Part shown: positions 48,393 through 58,849 of the stretch, piece by piece
Layout: the number at the start of each line of letters is the position of its first letter
How positions within the stretch are numbered: the stretch's first letter is position 1
NCBI RefSeq assembly: GCF_029873635.1
Contig: NC_080420.1
Location: 27,953,032 to 28,017,031, forward strand
From: Malania oleifera
Lineage: Eukaryota; Streptophyta; Magnoliopsida; Santalales; Ximeniaceae
Length of the DNA: 64,000 nucleotides
Direction: 5' to 3'
Position numbers and translations under genes: made by a program
The notes under the pieces: generated by a model
Told to the model about the DNA's origin: nothing
What the model saw: only the letters and a program-made list of their open reading frames with translations
Databases searched by the model: none

Positions 48393-48808
48393 AGTAGGAT
48401 CCCCTCCTTTAGAGGTCTTATTAGAAATTCCTAAATTGCACCTTATTTCACATTTTTTTTTATTTTTAATGAGTTAATTAAAGACCATTAGATCTAGTTT
48501 AAGGAAAATTCATGGTTAATTAGGTACCGTTCGTAGAACGGGTGTGTAGGGGGTTCTAGTACCTTCTCCTCGTATAACTGAACTCCCAATCCCAACTCTA
48601 GTAATGTAGGCTGAGACTATTGGTTTCTTAACCCTAAGATTAATCTATATATTAATCAATGAGTAGTAATTAGGTGAACTAACTGCACTTAGGTAAATAA
48701 CAGGTTAGTGGCGGCTCCATTAAACCTTCAATATTATCACCTCTTACTATTTCAGACCTTTCTCCTAGACATTGCAACAGTATCAGGTTACGTTGTTTCA
48801 ATGAGGCC

Positions 48809-50791
48809 TGTTAGTTTTACCGTGATCCCAAGAGGGGGGGTGAATTGGTATTTTTTAAAATTTTTCTCCTGAGTATTCCTCCTAATAGCAGTATGTTCAC
48901 AAGCCTATGGTCAATCTAGTGCAAGTAATATAAATGTATTAGAAATTAAGTAAAGCAGTTTAATTACTCACACAAGCACCAGAAAGCAATAAATAGAGTG
49001 TGACACGCAGATATGTTATCGAGATTCGGCCAACTGCCTACCTCCCCGCCTTGGCAAACTAGCACAAGGATTATCACAATAACATGCTCACTTAAACGAG
49101 TGGAGCAGCACCTAAATAAACCAGATCAATTAGCACAGGGCTGACCTCAACCTTTACACCAATCCTTATCGGGCTGGATTACCACCCCCTTAGGCCACGC
49201 TTGGAATCTCTCAGATATACAAGCAAAAGGTACAATATAAGGGTGCTTTCACGTAAAGCAGATTTGTACCCCAAATGCGCACAATCACAAACACCATAGA
49301 TGATTTAAAATGTAAGCTCAGTGTGGTCTAGAAGGTTCAACTCTCAAATATATTTTCTATCAGTGTAATACGTACGTGAGAGTGTCAACAAGCAATCTTT
49401 GTATTTCAATGTGATCTTAATCAAGATGCTCAAACAAAGATATTATGCAAGTATCAAATATTTCAACTAGTGTATATGCTTGGTTTGCAAAGCTAAGCAA
49501 TCTTTGTATTCAGCACATAATATAAACTTGAATAGATATTGTCACAAAGATTTGTATGTCAAACACAAATATCTTTTCACAACAATGTCAATATGAATAC
49601 CACAAGATATTTGAGAGAGTTTGAAAATATTTTTGCTAGCCAAAAACAAATACTAACTTCCAAAGATATTGCAATGAGAATGCAACACTCGGAAATTCAC
49701 CACAAGCCTTCTTAGGGTAGGCTTATTAGAAAAGCCTCCTAAGAATGTTTAGGTTATGCTCTCGTAAAAATCGATTCAAGCACTCACGAAATAAGAGAGC
49801 AAACCTCTAAATGAACACACTCAATATACTTACAAATGATACAAATAAGTGAGGAAGGTAAGTTTGAGTGGATTTGGAAATAGTATGAGCAGTAAGAAGT
49901 ATTTAGCTTGAGATAAAAATATTAACTGCGGTAAAAAATTAGGTGCAACCCGAGAGGTCCGGTCGACTAGAACAAGTTCGGTTGACCAAGACTCATATGG
50001 TTTGATCAACCAGGGGGATTTTGAACTGAGTGGTCGATCAACTGAAAGTGCCTTTTTCAAAGGTGATTTTTCATTTCTCCGAGGTTCGATCGACCAGGTC
50101 ATTTTGAACTAGCTGGTTCGGTCGACCAGATCGCTGAGATTTTTCCCGAGGACCCTTGGTCAACTAGGTAGTTAGAGTTCATTTCTATCATGGTCGAACA
50201 GATGGTCAAACATTTGACCCAAGGGAGTTTTGGTTGATCAGAAGTTTTGAACTGAAATGGTTCGGTCAACCGGAACCTTGGTCATCAGTTGACCCAGGTC
50301 TGGTTCGGTCGACAAGGCCAAAATAAATTGTCTTGGCTGGTCGACCGAAAGTGCACCAAGTGTGCATTTCAGTCCCATTTCGAAACATACAAGCCCTATT
50401 TAAGTGCTTAACAAACATATGTGCAAATGTGTGTGTCCTAGGGTCACTTGGGGTCTACAATTAAGACACCAAAAAAGTCTGGTGTCGGTCGACCGAGGGG
50501 TAAACCCTAAGGTCTTTCTACAGTCACTTTTAGTTCGTATTTGATTTGAGCTCACAAAATAAACCATGCATGTGTTGTGTGTGCTTATTACAAACCAAAT
50601 ATCCTAATTACTACTACAGACAAATTTCACTACTGAATATTACAATTGAGACTATAAATTTGTCTTCAAGCTTTAAGCTTTCACGTGCCATCAATGTGAC
50701 TGCTAATATAGACCTGCACATGAACTAGATATTTATTAAATACAGGAGTATTTGTCATTATAAAACCCGGGCATGACCTATAAGGTCAACA
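48809..50791 (-). mobile_element. Sirevirus-like solo LTR with AGGCC target duplication
   Basis: On the minus strand it starts TGTTGACCTTATAGGTC and ends CTCTTGGGATCACGG then TAAAACTAACA. AGGCC flanks it at 48804-48808 and 50792-50796. It is the same family as 12000-14239. The equivalent site in the other palindrome arm (54573-54577) carries one AGGCC and no insertion. GGTCGACC/GGTTGACC motifs are clustered at 49960-50500. Confidence 0.95.
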
Positions 50792-50996
50792 AGGCCTAAA
50801 TAAAAATATATAATCTATAAGGTTAGTTTAGAAATTTTATAATAAAGTAGAGTAAAAGATCCAATTGATTGTAAAATCTCTCTCACTATATTGGTCACTT
50901 ATATTGTGAGATATATTCAATAACAATTCAAATGAATTGACAATGGAAAGATTTTGAGATATAAAATTTGCTTTAAGCAATTGGAAAATGTCTTTG

Positions 50997-51518
50997 TGTT
51001 GTGATATGTGTCTCATACACTGAGTGGGAAACATATACGAAAAGAAAACATGGTGGAAATTAGAATACTGGTCTGCAGGAGGAAATTGTTGATGGTTTGG
51101 CCTAGGAGCAGTGAAACAGTCGATGATTCTGAGTCTATTTCTATGATGGTTTGCTCTCGGTATTAAACCATTGACGGTATATCTGAAACAGTCGATAGTT
51201 TGGCTCGATAACCCAGCGCAGATTTTCAAATTTTGAATTAGGACGTTGGAGTGGTTGGGTTTTGGATGGAAAACCTCCGGGAACTTTATATATACGGTTT
51301 ATATGTTGTACAAAGATGTTTTCCATGTTTTTTGACACAAGATAAGAAAATGCTATCGATTGCTCTCGTGGATGTAGGCATTGGAGAACCACATAATTCT
51401 TTGTGTCATTGTTATTGCTTTCATTATAATCTGTATGATTGATTATTTCGTATATTTCACCATTGAGTGCTGCATTGTAAGAACAAATTATTCCATTGTG
51501 CATTCGATTTTCAAAATA
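50997..51518 (+). mobile_element. Tork-like copia LTR, left arm
   Basis: A 522-bp LTR starting TGTTGTGATATGTGTC; the final CAACA has decayed to CAAAATA. TATATATA lies at 51287-51294. It is followed by a primer site (TTGGTATCATAG at 51520) and gag, so it is a 5' LTR reading towards the palindrome centre. It matches the LTR at 23486-24026. Confidence 0.9.
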
Positions 51519-51542
51519 AATTGGTATCATAGTATTGTTGTA

Positions 51543-52282
51543 ATAGCTTCTAGAACATCTTCTGCAAAGTTTGATGTTGTCAAGTTCTATGGAACGGAAA
51601 ACTTTATTTTATGGCAGAAAAAGGTGAAGGATCTGTTAGTGTAGCAAGGTATAGTGAAAGCTTTATATAATGTTCAACTGGAAGGCATGAATGATATAAG
51701 TTGGGATGAATTGGAAGCAAAGGTAGTGTCGACTATCCAACTTTGTTTGGACGATGACGTGCTATATCACGTCATGGATGGGGATTCTCCGGAAGCAGTT
51801 TGGTAGAAACTAAAAAGCTAGTATATGTCTAAGTCTTTATGAAACAATTTATTTCTTAGGTAAAGATTGTATTGGCTTAAGATGGTGGAGGGTTCAAATT
51901 TGAACCAACACATCAACACACTCAATCAGATTGTAAGTGATTTGATGCATGTTTATGTGAAGTTTGAGGACGAAGACAAGGCGTTGATTCTATTGATTCC
52001 CTACCTGTATCTCACACGTGTGAAAACTTAGTTACAACTCTAACATGGTGCAAATAAACCTTGAATTTGGAATAGGTAACAAGCACATTGCTAGGTTTTC
52101 ATCTAAGAAAGATGGCCAGTGAAGAAATTTCACATGGTGAAGAGCTTGTGGTAAAGAGTAACCAGGAACATGGGAGAAGCAAGTTCCGGAGTGGATCTTG
52201 GTGCAGTCAGGGAAGAATAAAGACATAAGATGTTTTAAGTGCAGGAAAAATAGGCACATAAAATCAAAGTGTGATTTGTGGT
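51543..52282 (+). pseudogene. Copia gag, left arm, broken
   Basis: The start codon has become ATA. The reading ASRTSSAKFDVVKFYGTENF continues with WQKKVKDLLV, EGMNDISWDELEAKVVSTIQ, LCLDDDVLYHVMDGDSPEAVW and KMVEGSNLNQHINTLNQIVS, interrupted by several stops. It ends with a zinc knuckle, CFKCRKNRHIKSKCD (about 52230-52275), whose four ligands are intact. Just after it the sequence changes to a Sirevirus-type LTR end (from about 52281). Confidence 0.88.
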
Positions 52283-53092
52283 GTAATTCCAAGAGGGGAG
52301 GGTGAATTGGATATTATAAAACTTGTAGGCCAAATTAAAATTACAATCAGTATTACACAACTTAAGGTCTTTCTAATCAGTCATGAATGTAGCAGATATA
52401 TGAACGTCCAAAAAATTTAAATAAGTATCATAGTTCCAGTATCATAGTAAAGCCTATAGGTTTAGGAACCATGTTCCAGACTTTGTTCCTCTCAAATTGA
52501 TTAAACTCTTCTTGCATAGACATTACCCATGATTCATCCTCAATGGCCTCATTAACATTCTTAGGCTCCTCCCGAGACAAGAATGCAAAGTGATTGCACA
52601 GGTTTCTAAGGGATGATCAAGTTGCTACACCTTGAGATGGTTTACCTATGATTTGATCTTTGAGGTGACTCTTCACAAATTTCCATTCTTTAGGTAGTTC
52701 TTGTATTTCACTTTCTACTTGATTATCCTTAGTAGATGTTTCTTTAATTTTTGTGCTCTTAACCTCATTATTTTCAATGGATAATTTTCCTAATCCCTTC
52801 CTAATATCAAGATCAACCTTATCAGTTTTTTTGGTGAAAGGATTTGATTCATCAAAATCCACATGGATGGACTTTATAATAGTCAATGAATTTTTTATTA
52901 AACACCCTATAGGCTTTACTATGATACTAGAACTGTGATACTTGCTTAAATTTTCTGGACGTTCATATATCTGCTACATTCGTGACTGATTAGAAAGACA
53001 TTAAGTTGTGTAATATTGACTGTAATTTTAATTTGGTCAAGGAGTTTTAAAATATCCAATTCACCCTCCCCTCTTGGGATTACACCACAAAT
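52281..53092. mobile_element. Palindrome centre: inverted Sirevirus-like LTR ends around a pol fragment
   Basis: At 52281 the left arm enters TGGTGTAATTCCAAGAGG, and the right arm leaves through the mirror image ending at 53092. This is the end of the LTR type seen at 48809 and 12000. Each LTR-end piece runs about 180 bases to CCTATAGG. The 445-bp spacer between them holds part of a pol gene on the minus strand. Confidence 0.75.
52461..52905 (-). pseudogene. Sirevirus-like copia pol fragment (integrase-RT junction)
   Basis: On the minus strand the frame 52617-52886 reads FDESNPFTKK... then LPKEWKFVKSHLKDQIIGKP and SQGVAT, and continues past a stop with SSLRNLCNHFAFLSREEPKN, EAIEDESWVMSMQEEFNQFE and NKVWNMVPKP. 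This is the region where copia RT begins. It is single copy within the palindrome, forming the asymmetric loop. Both ends coincide with CCTATAGG. Confidence 0.85.
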
Positions 53093-53832
53093 CACACTCT
53101 GGTTTTATGTGCCTATTTTTCCCACACTTAAAACATCTTATATCTTTATTCTTCCCTGACTACACCGAGATCCACTCCGGAACTTGCTTCTCCCATATTC
53201 CTGGTTACTCTTTACCACAAGCTCTTCACCATGTGAAATTTCATCGCTGGCCATCTTTCTTTGATGAAAACCCAGCAATGGGCTTGTTACCTATTCCAAA
53301 TTCATGGTTTATTTGCACCATGGTAGAGTTGTAACTAAGTTTTCACGCATGTGAGATGCAGGTAGGGAATCAATAGCATCAACGCCTTGTCTTCATCCTC
53401 AAACTTCACATCAACACGCATCAAATCACTTACAATCTGATTGAGTGCGTTGACGTGTTGGTTCAAATTTGAACCCTACACCATCTTAAGCCAATACAAT
53501 CTTTACTTAAGAAATAAATTGTTCGATAAAGACTTAGACATATACAAGCTTTTCAGTTTCTACCGAACTGCTGCCGGAGAATCCTCATCCATGACGTGAT
53601 ATAGCACGTCACCGCCCAAACAAAGTTGGATAGTCGACACTACCTTTGCTTCCAATTCATCCCAACTTATATCATTCATGCCTTCTAGTTGAACTTTGTA
53701 TAAAGCTTTCACTATACCTTGCTACACTAATAGATCCTTCACCATTTTCTGCCATAAACCAAAGCTTTTCGTTCTATAGAACTTGACAACATCAAACTTT
53801 GCAGAAGATGTTCTAGAAGCTATTTCAACAAT
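53092..53832 (-). pseudogene. Copia gag, right arm, broken
   Basis: The mirror copy of 51543-52282, reading towards the centre on the minus strand: ASRTSSAKFDVVKFYRTKSF, then WQKMVKDLLV and the same downstream motifs. It carries its own stops and substitutions, independent of some in the left arm. Confidence 0.87.
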
Positions 53833-53850
53833 GCTCTGATACCAATTTAT

Positions 53851-54373
53851 TGTGAAAATTGAATGCACAATGGAATAATTTGTTCTTACAATGCAGCACT
53901 CAATGGTGAAATATACAAAACAATCAATCATACATATTATAATGAAAGCAATAAAAATGACACAAAGAATTACGTGGTTCGCCAATGCCTACATCCATGA
54001 GAGCAATCAATAGTATTTTCTTACTATCTTGTGTCAAAAAACATGGAAAACGTCTTTGTTACAACATATAAACTGTATATATAAAATTCGCGGAGGTTTT
54101 CCATCCAAAACCCAACCACTCCAACGTCCCAATTTAAAATTTGAAAATCTGCGCTAGGTTACCGAGCCAAACTGTCGACTGTTTCAAATATACCATCAAT
54201 GGTTTAATACCAAGAGCAAACAATCATAGAAATAGACTCAGAATCATTGACTGTTTCACTGCTCCTGGGCTAAACCATCTATAGTTTCCTCCTGCAGACC
54301 AGTATTTTGATTTCCACCATGTTTTCTCTTCGTACATGTGTCCCACTCAATATATGAGACACATATCACAACA
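53851..54373 (-). mobile_element. Tork-like copia LTR, right arm
   Basis: A 523-bp inverse copy of 50997-51518. On the minus strand it starts TGTTGTGATATGTGTC at 54373, and a primer site lies at about 53838-53848. The TATA box is mirrored near 54076. Confidence 0.9.
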
Positions 54374-55010
54374 CAAAGACATATTTCAATTGCTTAAAGC
54401 AAATTTTACCTCTCAAAATATTTCCATTATCAATTCATTTGAATTGTTATTGAATATATCTCACAATATAAGTGACCAATATAGTGAGAGAGATTATACA
54501 ATCAATTAGATCTTTTACTCTACTCTATTATAAAATTTGTAAACTAACCTTATAGATTAGATATTTTTATTTAGGCCTCATTGAAACAACGTGAACCGAT
54601 ACTGTTGCAATGTCCAGGAGAAGGGTCTGAAATAGTAAGGGTTGATAATATTAAAGGTTCGATGGAGCCGCCACTAACTTGTTATTTACCTAAGTACAGT
54701 TAGTTCACCTAATTACTACTCATTGATTGATATGTAGACTAATATTAAGGTCAAGAAACCAGTAGTCTCAGTCTGCATTACTAAAGTTGGGATCGGGAGT
54801 TCAATTATACGAGGAGAAGGTACTAGCACCCCCTACACACCCGTTCTACGAACGGTACCTAATTAACCATGAATTTTCCTTAAACTAAATCTAATGGTCT
54901 TTAATTAATTCATTAAAAATAAATAAATATAAAAAATTTTAAAAAGAAAATGTGAAATAAGGTGCGATTTAGGATTGTCTAATAAGACCTATAAAGGAGG
55001 GGATCCTACT

Positions 55011-55174
55011 AGATAAACCTTCCCCCCCCCCCCCGGCGGCAGAAATAACTAATACAGGTGAGGTTTGAAACACCTTTTTACTCTCTTTGTTTAATCATTG
55101 GGATGCACACATACGAAAATATAAAGGTGTTTCAGACCTCGCCTATATTAGTTATTGGGGGGGAAGGTTTATCT
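55011..55174. mobile_element. Hairpin element, MITE-like, right arm
   Basis: The mirrored copy of 48232-48392, with AGATAAACCTTCCCC and GGAAGGTTTATCT ends. A GGCGGCAG insertion and a C run (55023-55034) distinguish it from the left-arm copy. Confidence 0.65.
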
Positions 55175-55814
55175 AATATACAAATAATAATAAAATAAAT
55201 TTATCAAATTTGAATAAAAATTTTCTTTAAAACATTCCCTGATTTTCCAAATAGCTTTTTCTCCATTTTATTTATTTTTGGTATTTTATTTTTTTCATTT
55301 TTATATCTAAGTCAAAATAACTCAAATATTTTTTTATTTATTTTTTCCATTTTTTTTTGATTTTTTACTATTTTTTAGTTTTTAAAAATTAAAATAAAAA
55401 GCAATTAAGGATCATTTTTTAAATTAAAGAAATGAACTGGATGTTCGAACGAGTCAGACCGATTCAACCGGTAAGAACCAGGTCAACGTTGACTTGGGCC
55501 AAACCAGGTTGACCCGGTTGGGAAAAGGTGGACATGTATCAGTTAAGGGGTGATGACACGTGGCATTGTTTTTGTTATTTTTATTATTTTATTTTTGAAT
55601 TTTGTGCAGTAGGGTGATGCCAACATAATATCACCTGCCACATGGCAAGTCTCGGTTGACTATGGGAATTTGATAAGGATCGATGACGTGGTAGTGATCT
55701 AGCCATCTAGAGAAAACACACATTAGATGGCCAATATTGCACCATGTGGCTCCCTAAATATGCGGTCCTAGTTGTGCCACATGTCACCATCTACGTGGTG
55801 ACACGTTTCCCACT

Positions 55815-56060
55815 TGTATATATAAAAACCTTTTTTTTCTCTCTTTTCTTTTCTCCACTTCTACGTTCTCTCCTTCTCTCTTCTCTCCCTTTCTCTCAGT
55901 TTTCTCTCTCATTCTCTTTGCTTTTTCTCCTTCTTTTGCACGAATCCCTCTCTCTTCCTCTCACTCTCTCTTTCTCACCTTCCCTTTCTCCCTGCTTTCT
56001 CACTTCTATCTACTTTCTCTTTCTTTCTTTCACATGAATCTGACTCTCTCTGATTTATCT
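55815..56060 (+). promoter_or_regulatory. Outward-facing TATA box and CT-rich leader, right arm
   Basis: TTGTATATATAAAAACC at about 55814-55830 is followed by more than 200 bases of pyrimidine-rich sequence. It points towards the gypsy element that starts at 56345. An ABRE/G-box-like ACGTGG occurs just upstream (55793-55798) and another at about 55556. Confidence 0.5.
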
Positions 56061-56344
56061 TTCTTTCTCCTCCAATGATCTTTTCCTTTTTTATTTTCTA
56101 ATTTGGTTCTATTCTTTTTTCCTTTCTTTGATTCACCTCCTCTCTTCCTTATTTTTCAGGTCTAGATCGAATGGGAAGAATAAGCAGAGAGCTTTGGGCT
56201 AGTTGCTTTCAAATTTAAACTTGAGAGAAGATAAGTACTCTGATTTCCCCCTTTTTTTTTCTTGTGAATTTTCTGGTTGTTTTTTGGAGTTTTTTTCCTT
56301 GCAATTTACCTTAAGCCAAATAAGATGAAGTTCTGTTTCAAACT

Positions 56345-56968
56345 CATGAATGAAGATGTGACATTTGAAATGGGGAAAAATGATGAAAGTGAAATGCATT
56401 AAAAAATGTATATCTTATGAGAAATGATGAATATGAGATATGATAATGTTTTATTGAGAAATTTGAATTACGTGAAATGAGATATGTATATGTATTTATG
56501 AGATGAAATGAGTATTGAATTGATGAAATAACATTAAAATGATGAAATGAGTTGTGATTACTGAAAATGTGATTATTGCAATGATAATGCTGCAATGAGA
56601 ATAATGATATGTGAATATTGAATTGTGAAAGTTGAATTAAGAAATACCGAAATGAGAATATGAGTATTGTAATGTGAATACAGGGTGAGTTTTTTGAGCT
56701 AGGGAGGTTTGATTCCCCTAGAGGTTTTGTGGTAGACATGTATTTATAGATGGTTGATACTCTGGTATGTGTATTCGCTGTGGTATGTTTATATATATGA
56801 AATGACTTCCACTATTAGGTTCGTGTATATGAATATGATTGTGTACTCGGTACCCACTTTCAGGTCGAGTTATGTATTGGGGTATCAGAGGTTGACATGG
56901 CTGATAGAAAATTGGTATATTTTATTTAGATATGAAAAAAAAATGGTATGAAAAATAGGGGCGTCACA
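56345..56968 (+). mobile_element. 5' LTR remnant of the second gypsy element
   Basis: It aligns with 62890 onwards in the 3' LTR (tttgaaatggggaaaaatg in both), then jumps near 56685 to the LTR-end region seen at 1037-1337. It therefore lacks about the first 860 bases and a large internal part. It ends GGGGCGTCACA at 56968. Confidence 0.82.
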
Positions 56969-56971
56969 GTT

Positions 56972-56984
56972 TGGTATCAGAGTC
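56972..56984 (+). other. Primer binding site of the second gypsy element
   Basis: TGGTATCAGAGTC follows the LTR end by three bases and matches the initiator Met tRNA type. Confidence 0.88.
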
Positions 56985-57148
56985 TAGGTCACTAGGTTCT
57001 GCAGACTTTAGTAAATAGCATAATACAATACCAGAGTATAGGAATAGATATTGACGAGATATGAATCAGTTGTTGTTAGAGGATGAGATTAGAATTTAGG
57101 GTTCTATCTTGTGATCTGGAAGCAAGAGTTTTGTGACTATTTTTGTGT

Positions 57149-57176
57149 TTTTCCTAGGGTGACGACTTCTGGAAAA
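57149..57176 (+). other. Conserved leader stem-loop candidate
   Basis: TTTTCC (57149-57154) and GGAAAA (57171-57176) flank TAGGGTGACGACTTCT, as in the leader of the other gypsy element. Confidence 0.4.
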
Positions 57177-57344
57177 CCATAGATACTCCAATCGTGTTTC
57201 TAAGTGGTAGGATTGAATCTTAAATGGGGATTGAGTATGTTAAGAGAAATGTCTGTAGCAGAATATCATGTGGATTTTAGTATGCTGGGTGTGTTAGTGA
57301 GTTATGATGAAAGAGTTCTAAAACAGTTTTATACCCTTTACAAG

Positions 57345-58370
57345 ATGGATCCAGGGAGCAGTAGTGCATAGGCTAGAGGGGATGATGCAAGACCTTCTAG
57401 TATGGGTGGAGGAGATCTTGATGTTGTACTACATAGTGTCACCCAGTAGGTGGTGGCTGTGATGGCTAGAGATTTAGGGGAGCATAGCTATACGATTGAG
57501 CAGTTTACGCGTATGAGACCCCCATCATTTTTTGGAAGAGCGAACCACTTATGGCTGAGAACTGGGTCCAGGATATGGAGGACATGCTAGTACTTTTTCT
57601 GTGTACAGATGAGCGAAAATTATATTTGTGATATTTAAGCTGATAAGGGAGGCAAAGCACTGGTGGAGATCAGCGAGATTGTTGGAGAAGCAGAGATCGG
57701 AACCTGTAGCGGTGACATGGAGCTGCTTAAGGGAGATCTTTTTCGAGAGGTACTTTCCTGCTACTGTCAAGAGTGTGAAGGCGGTGGAGTTTCTGCTTCT
57801 GACACAGGGACCGATGATAGTGCAGCAATATGCAGCTAGATTTATTGAATTGTCTCGATTTGCTCTGTATTTGGTACCTGATGAGGAGATGAAGGCGAGG
57901 AAATTCGAGGAGGGTTTGAGGTAGAGTCTATTTGAGCAGGTTATAGGCTTTCGGGCTAAAAAATTTGCAAAGGTAGTAGATAAAGCTATCGTGATTGAGG
58001 GTGGCCTTTAGAGAGGCACCGTAGCATAGAGCCAGGGAAAGAGGCCCACACCTCCAGATGTTTAGGCAGGGTCCAGACAAGGGCCTTGGAGGAGGCATGA
58101 TAGCAGAGGTCGAAGACAGGGAGGAAGAGATTGGGTAGTGCAGGGTAGGCTGATTCCCCCTTCTTGTCCCATATGCTACAGGAGACACTCGGGAGCATGT
58201 CGGGTTAGGGAGATTGTGTATTATCAGTGCCGTCAGCCGGGGCATATGGCAAGGGACTGCAGAGCACCGCCAGTTGTTGCGCCTGCTTATATAGCATACC
58301 GAGGAGGTCATCAGGAACCTCGAGATGAACAACAAAGGAATATCGCTCCAACACGAGTATACGCGTTGAC
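57345..58370 (+). pseudogene. Gypsy gag of the second element, broken
   Basis: The ATG at 57345 opens MDPGSSSA, followed by TAG. Capsid motifs continue in three frames: YTIEQFTRMRPPSFFGRAN, then WWRSARLLEKQRSEPVAVTW, REIFFERYFPATVK, QQYAARFIELSRF and DEEMKARKFEEGLR. The zinc knuckle at 58219-58260 reads Y-x2-C-x4-H-x4-C, so the first Cys is Tyr, as in the other gypsy copy. The tail, RGGHQEPRDEQQRN...TRVYALTPGDVEAAGDVVT, leads into the protease. Confidence 0.9.
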
Positions 58371-58806
58371 ACCGGGGGATGTAGAAGCAGCAGGAGATGT
58401 TGTGACAAGCATAGTTTCAATTCTGTCATTTACAACTACTGCTTTATTTGATTCAAGGGCAACTCATTCTTTTATTGCCCGAGAGTTTGTTAAATTTTGT
58501 GGGTTAGAAACACAGTAGTTGGGTGTCAGTTTGTCAGTGGCTACACCTATAGGGGCTATGGGGATATGTGATAAAGTACTTAGTAACTATCCAGTATGCA
58601 TTCAGGGGAGGTCATTATTAGCTGATATGGTGGTCTTAGATATGCATAGGTTTAAGGTGATATTGGGGATGGACTGGCTAGCTGCTCACTATGCCAGTAT
58701 AAATTGTCATCAGAGAGAGGTAGTGTTTAGACCTCCAAGGGAACAGGAGTACAGGTTTGTGGGGTTTTGTGTGCGTACCCCACCACAATTGTTATCCGTC
58801 ATTTAG
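58371..58806 (+). pseudogene. Gypsy protease of the second element, broken active site
   Basis: The active site reads FDSRATHSFIA, with Asp at 58450-58452; the usual Asp-Thr-Gly is Asp-Ser-Arg, which should abolish catalysis. The flanking fold signatures survive: AREFVKFCGLE, LLADMVVLDMHRFKVILGMD and WLAAHYASINCHQREVVFRP. A TAG follows LETQ, and frame changes lie after 58800. Confidence 0.88.
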
Positions 58807-58849
58807 GTGAGGTGGTTACTGCTAGAGGGTTGTTAGGGTTATATGGCCT

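Larger units (their letters stand above)
47073..56342. repeat. 9.3-kb imperfect palindrome
   Basis: The left arm (47073-52460) is the inverse of the right arm (52906-56342) along its whole length, around a 445-bp spacer. After removing the LTR inserted in the left arm (48809-50791 and one target copy) the arms are about 3.40 and 3.44 kb. Matches can be followed from tttgaaacagaacttcatc at the outer edge, through the TATA box mirrored at 47580 and 55816, to CCTATAGG at both inner edges. One 86-codon stretch shows 15 amino-acid differences between arms, so they are clearly diverged and old. Confidence 0.93.

Noticed and set aside
52032..53334. Mirrored pair of 86-codon frames, one per palindrome arm, antisense to gag
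   Set aside because: They correspond base for base to the gag zinc-knuckle region on the other strand. Equal length reflects lack of indels in the arms, not selection; 15 of 86 residues differ.
47073..56342. Palindrome as an assembly artifact
   Set aside because: The arms have diverged at many sites and only one arm carries the 2-kb LTR with its own target duplication, which an artificial inverted copy would not show.
24029..56984. tRNA genes suggested by TGGTATCA(A/G)AG words
   Set aside because: These are primer binding sites next to LTR ends, complementary to a tRNA 3' end; no cloverleaf surrounds them.
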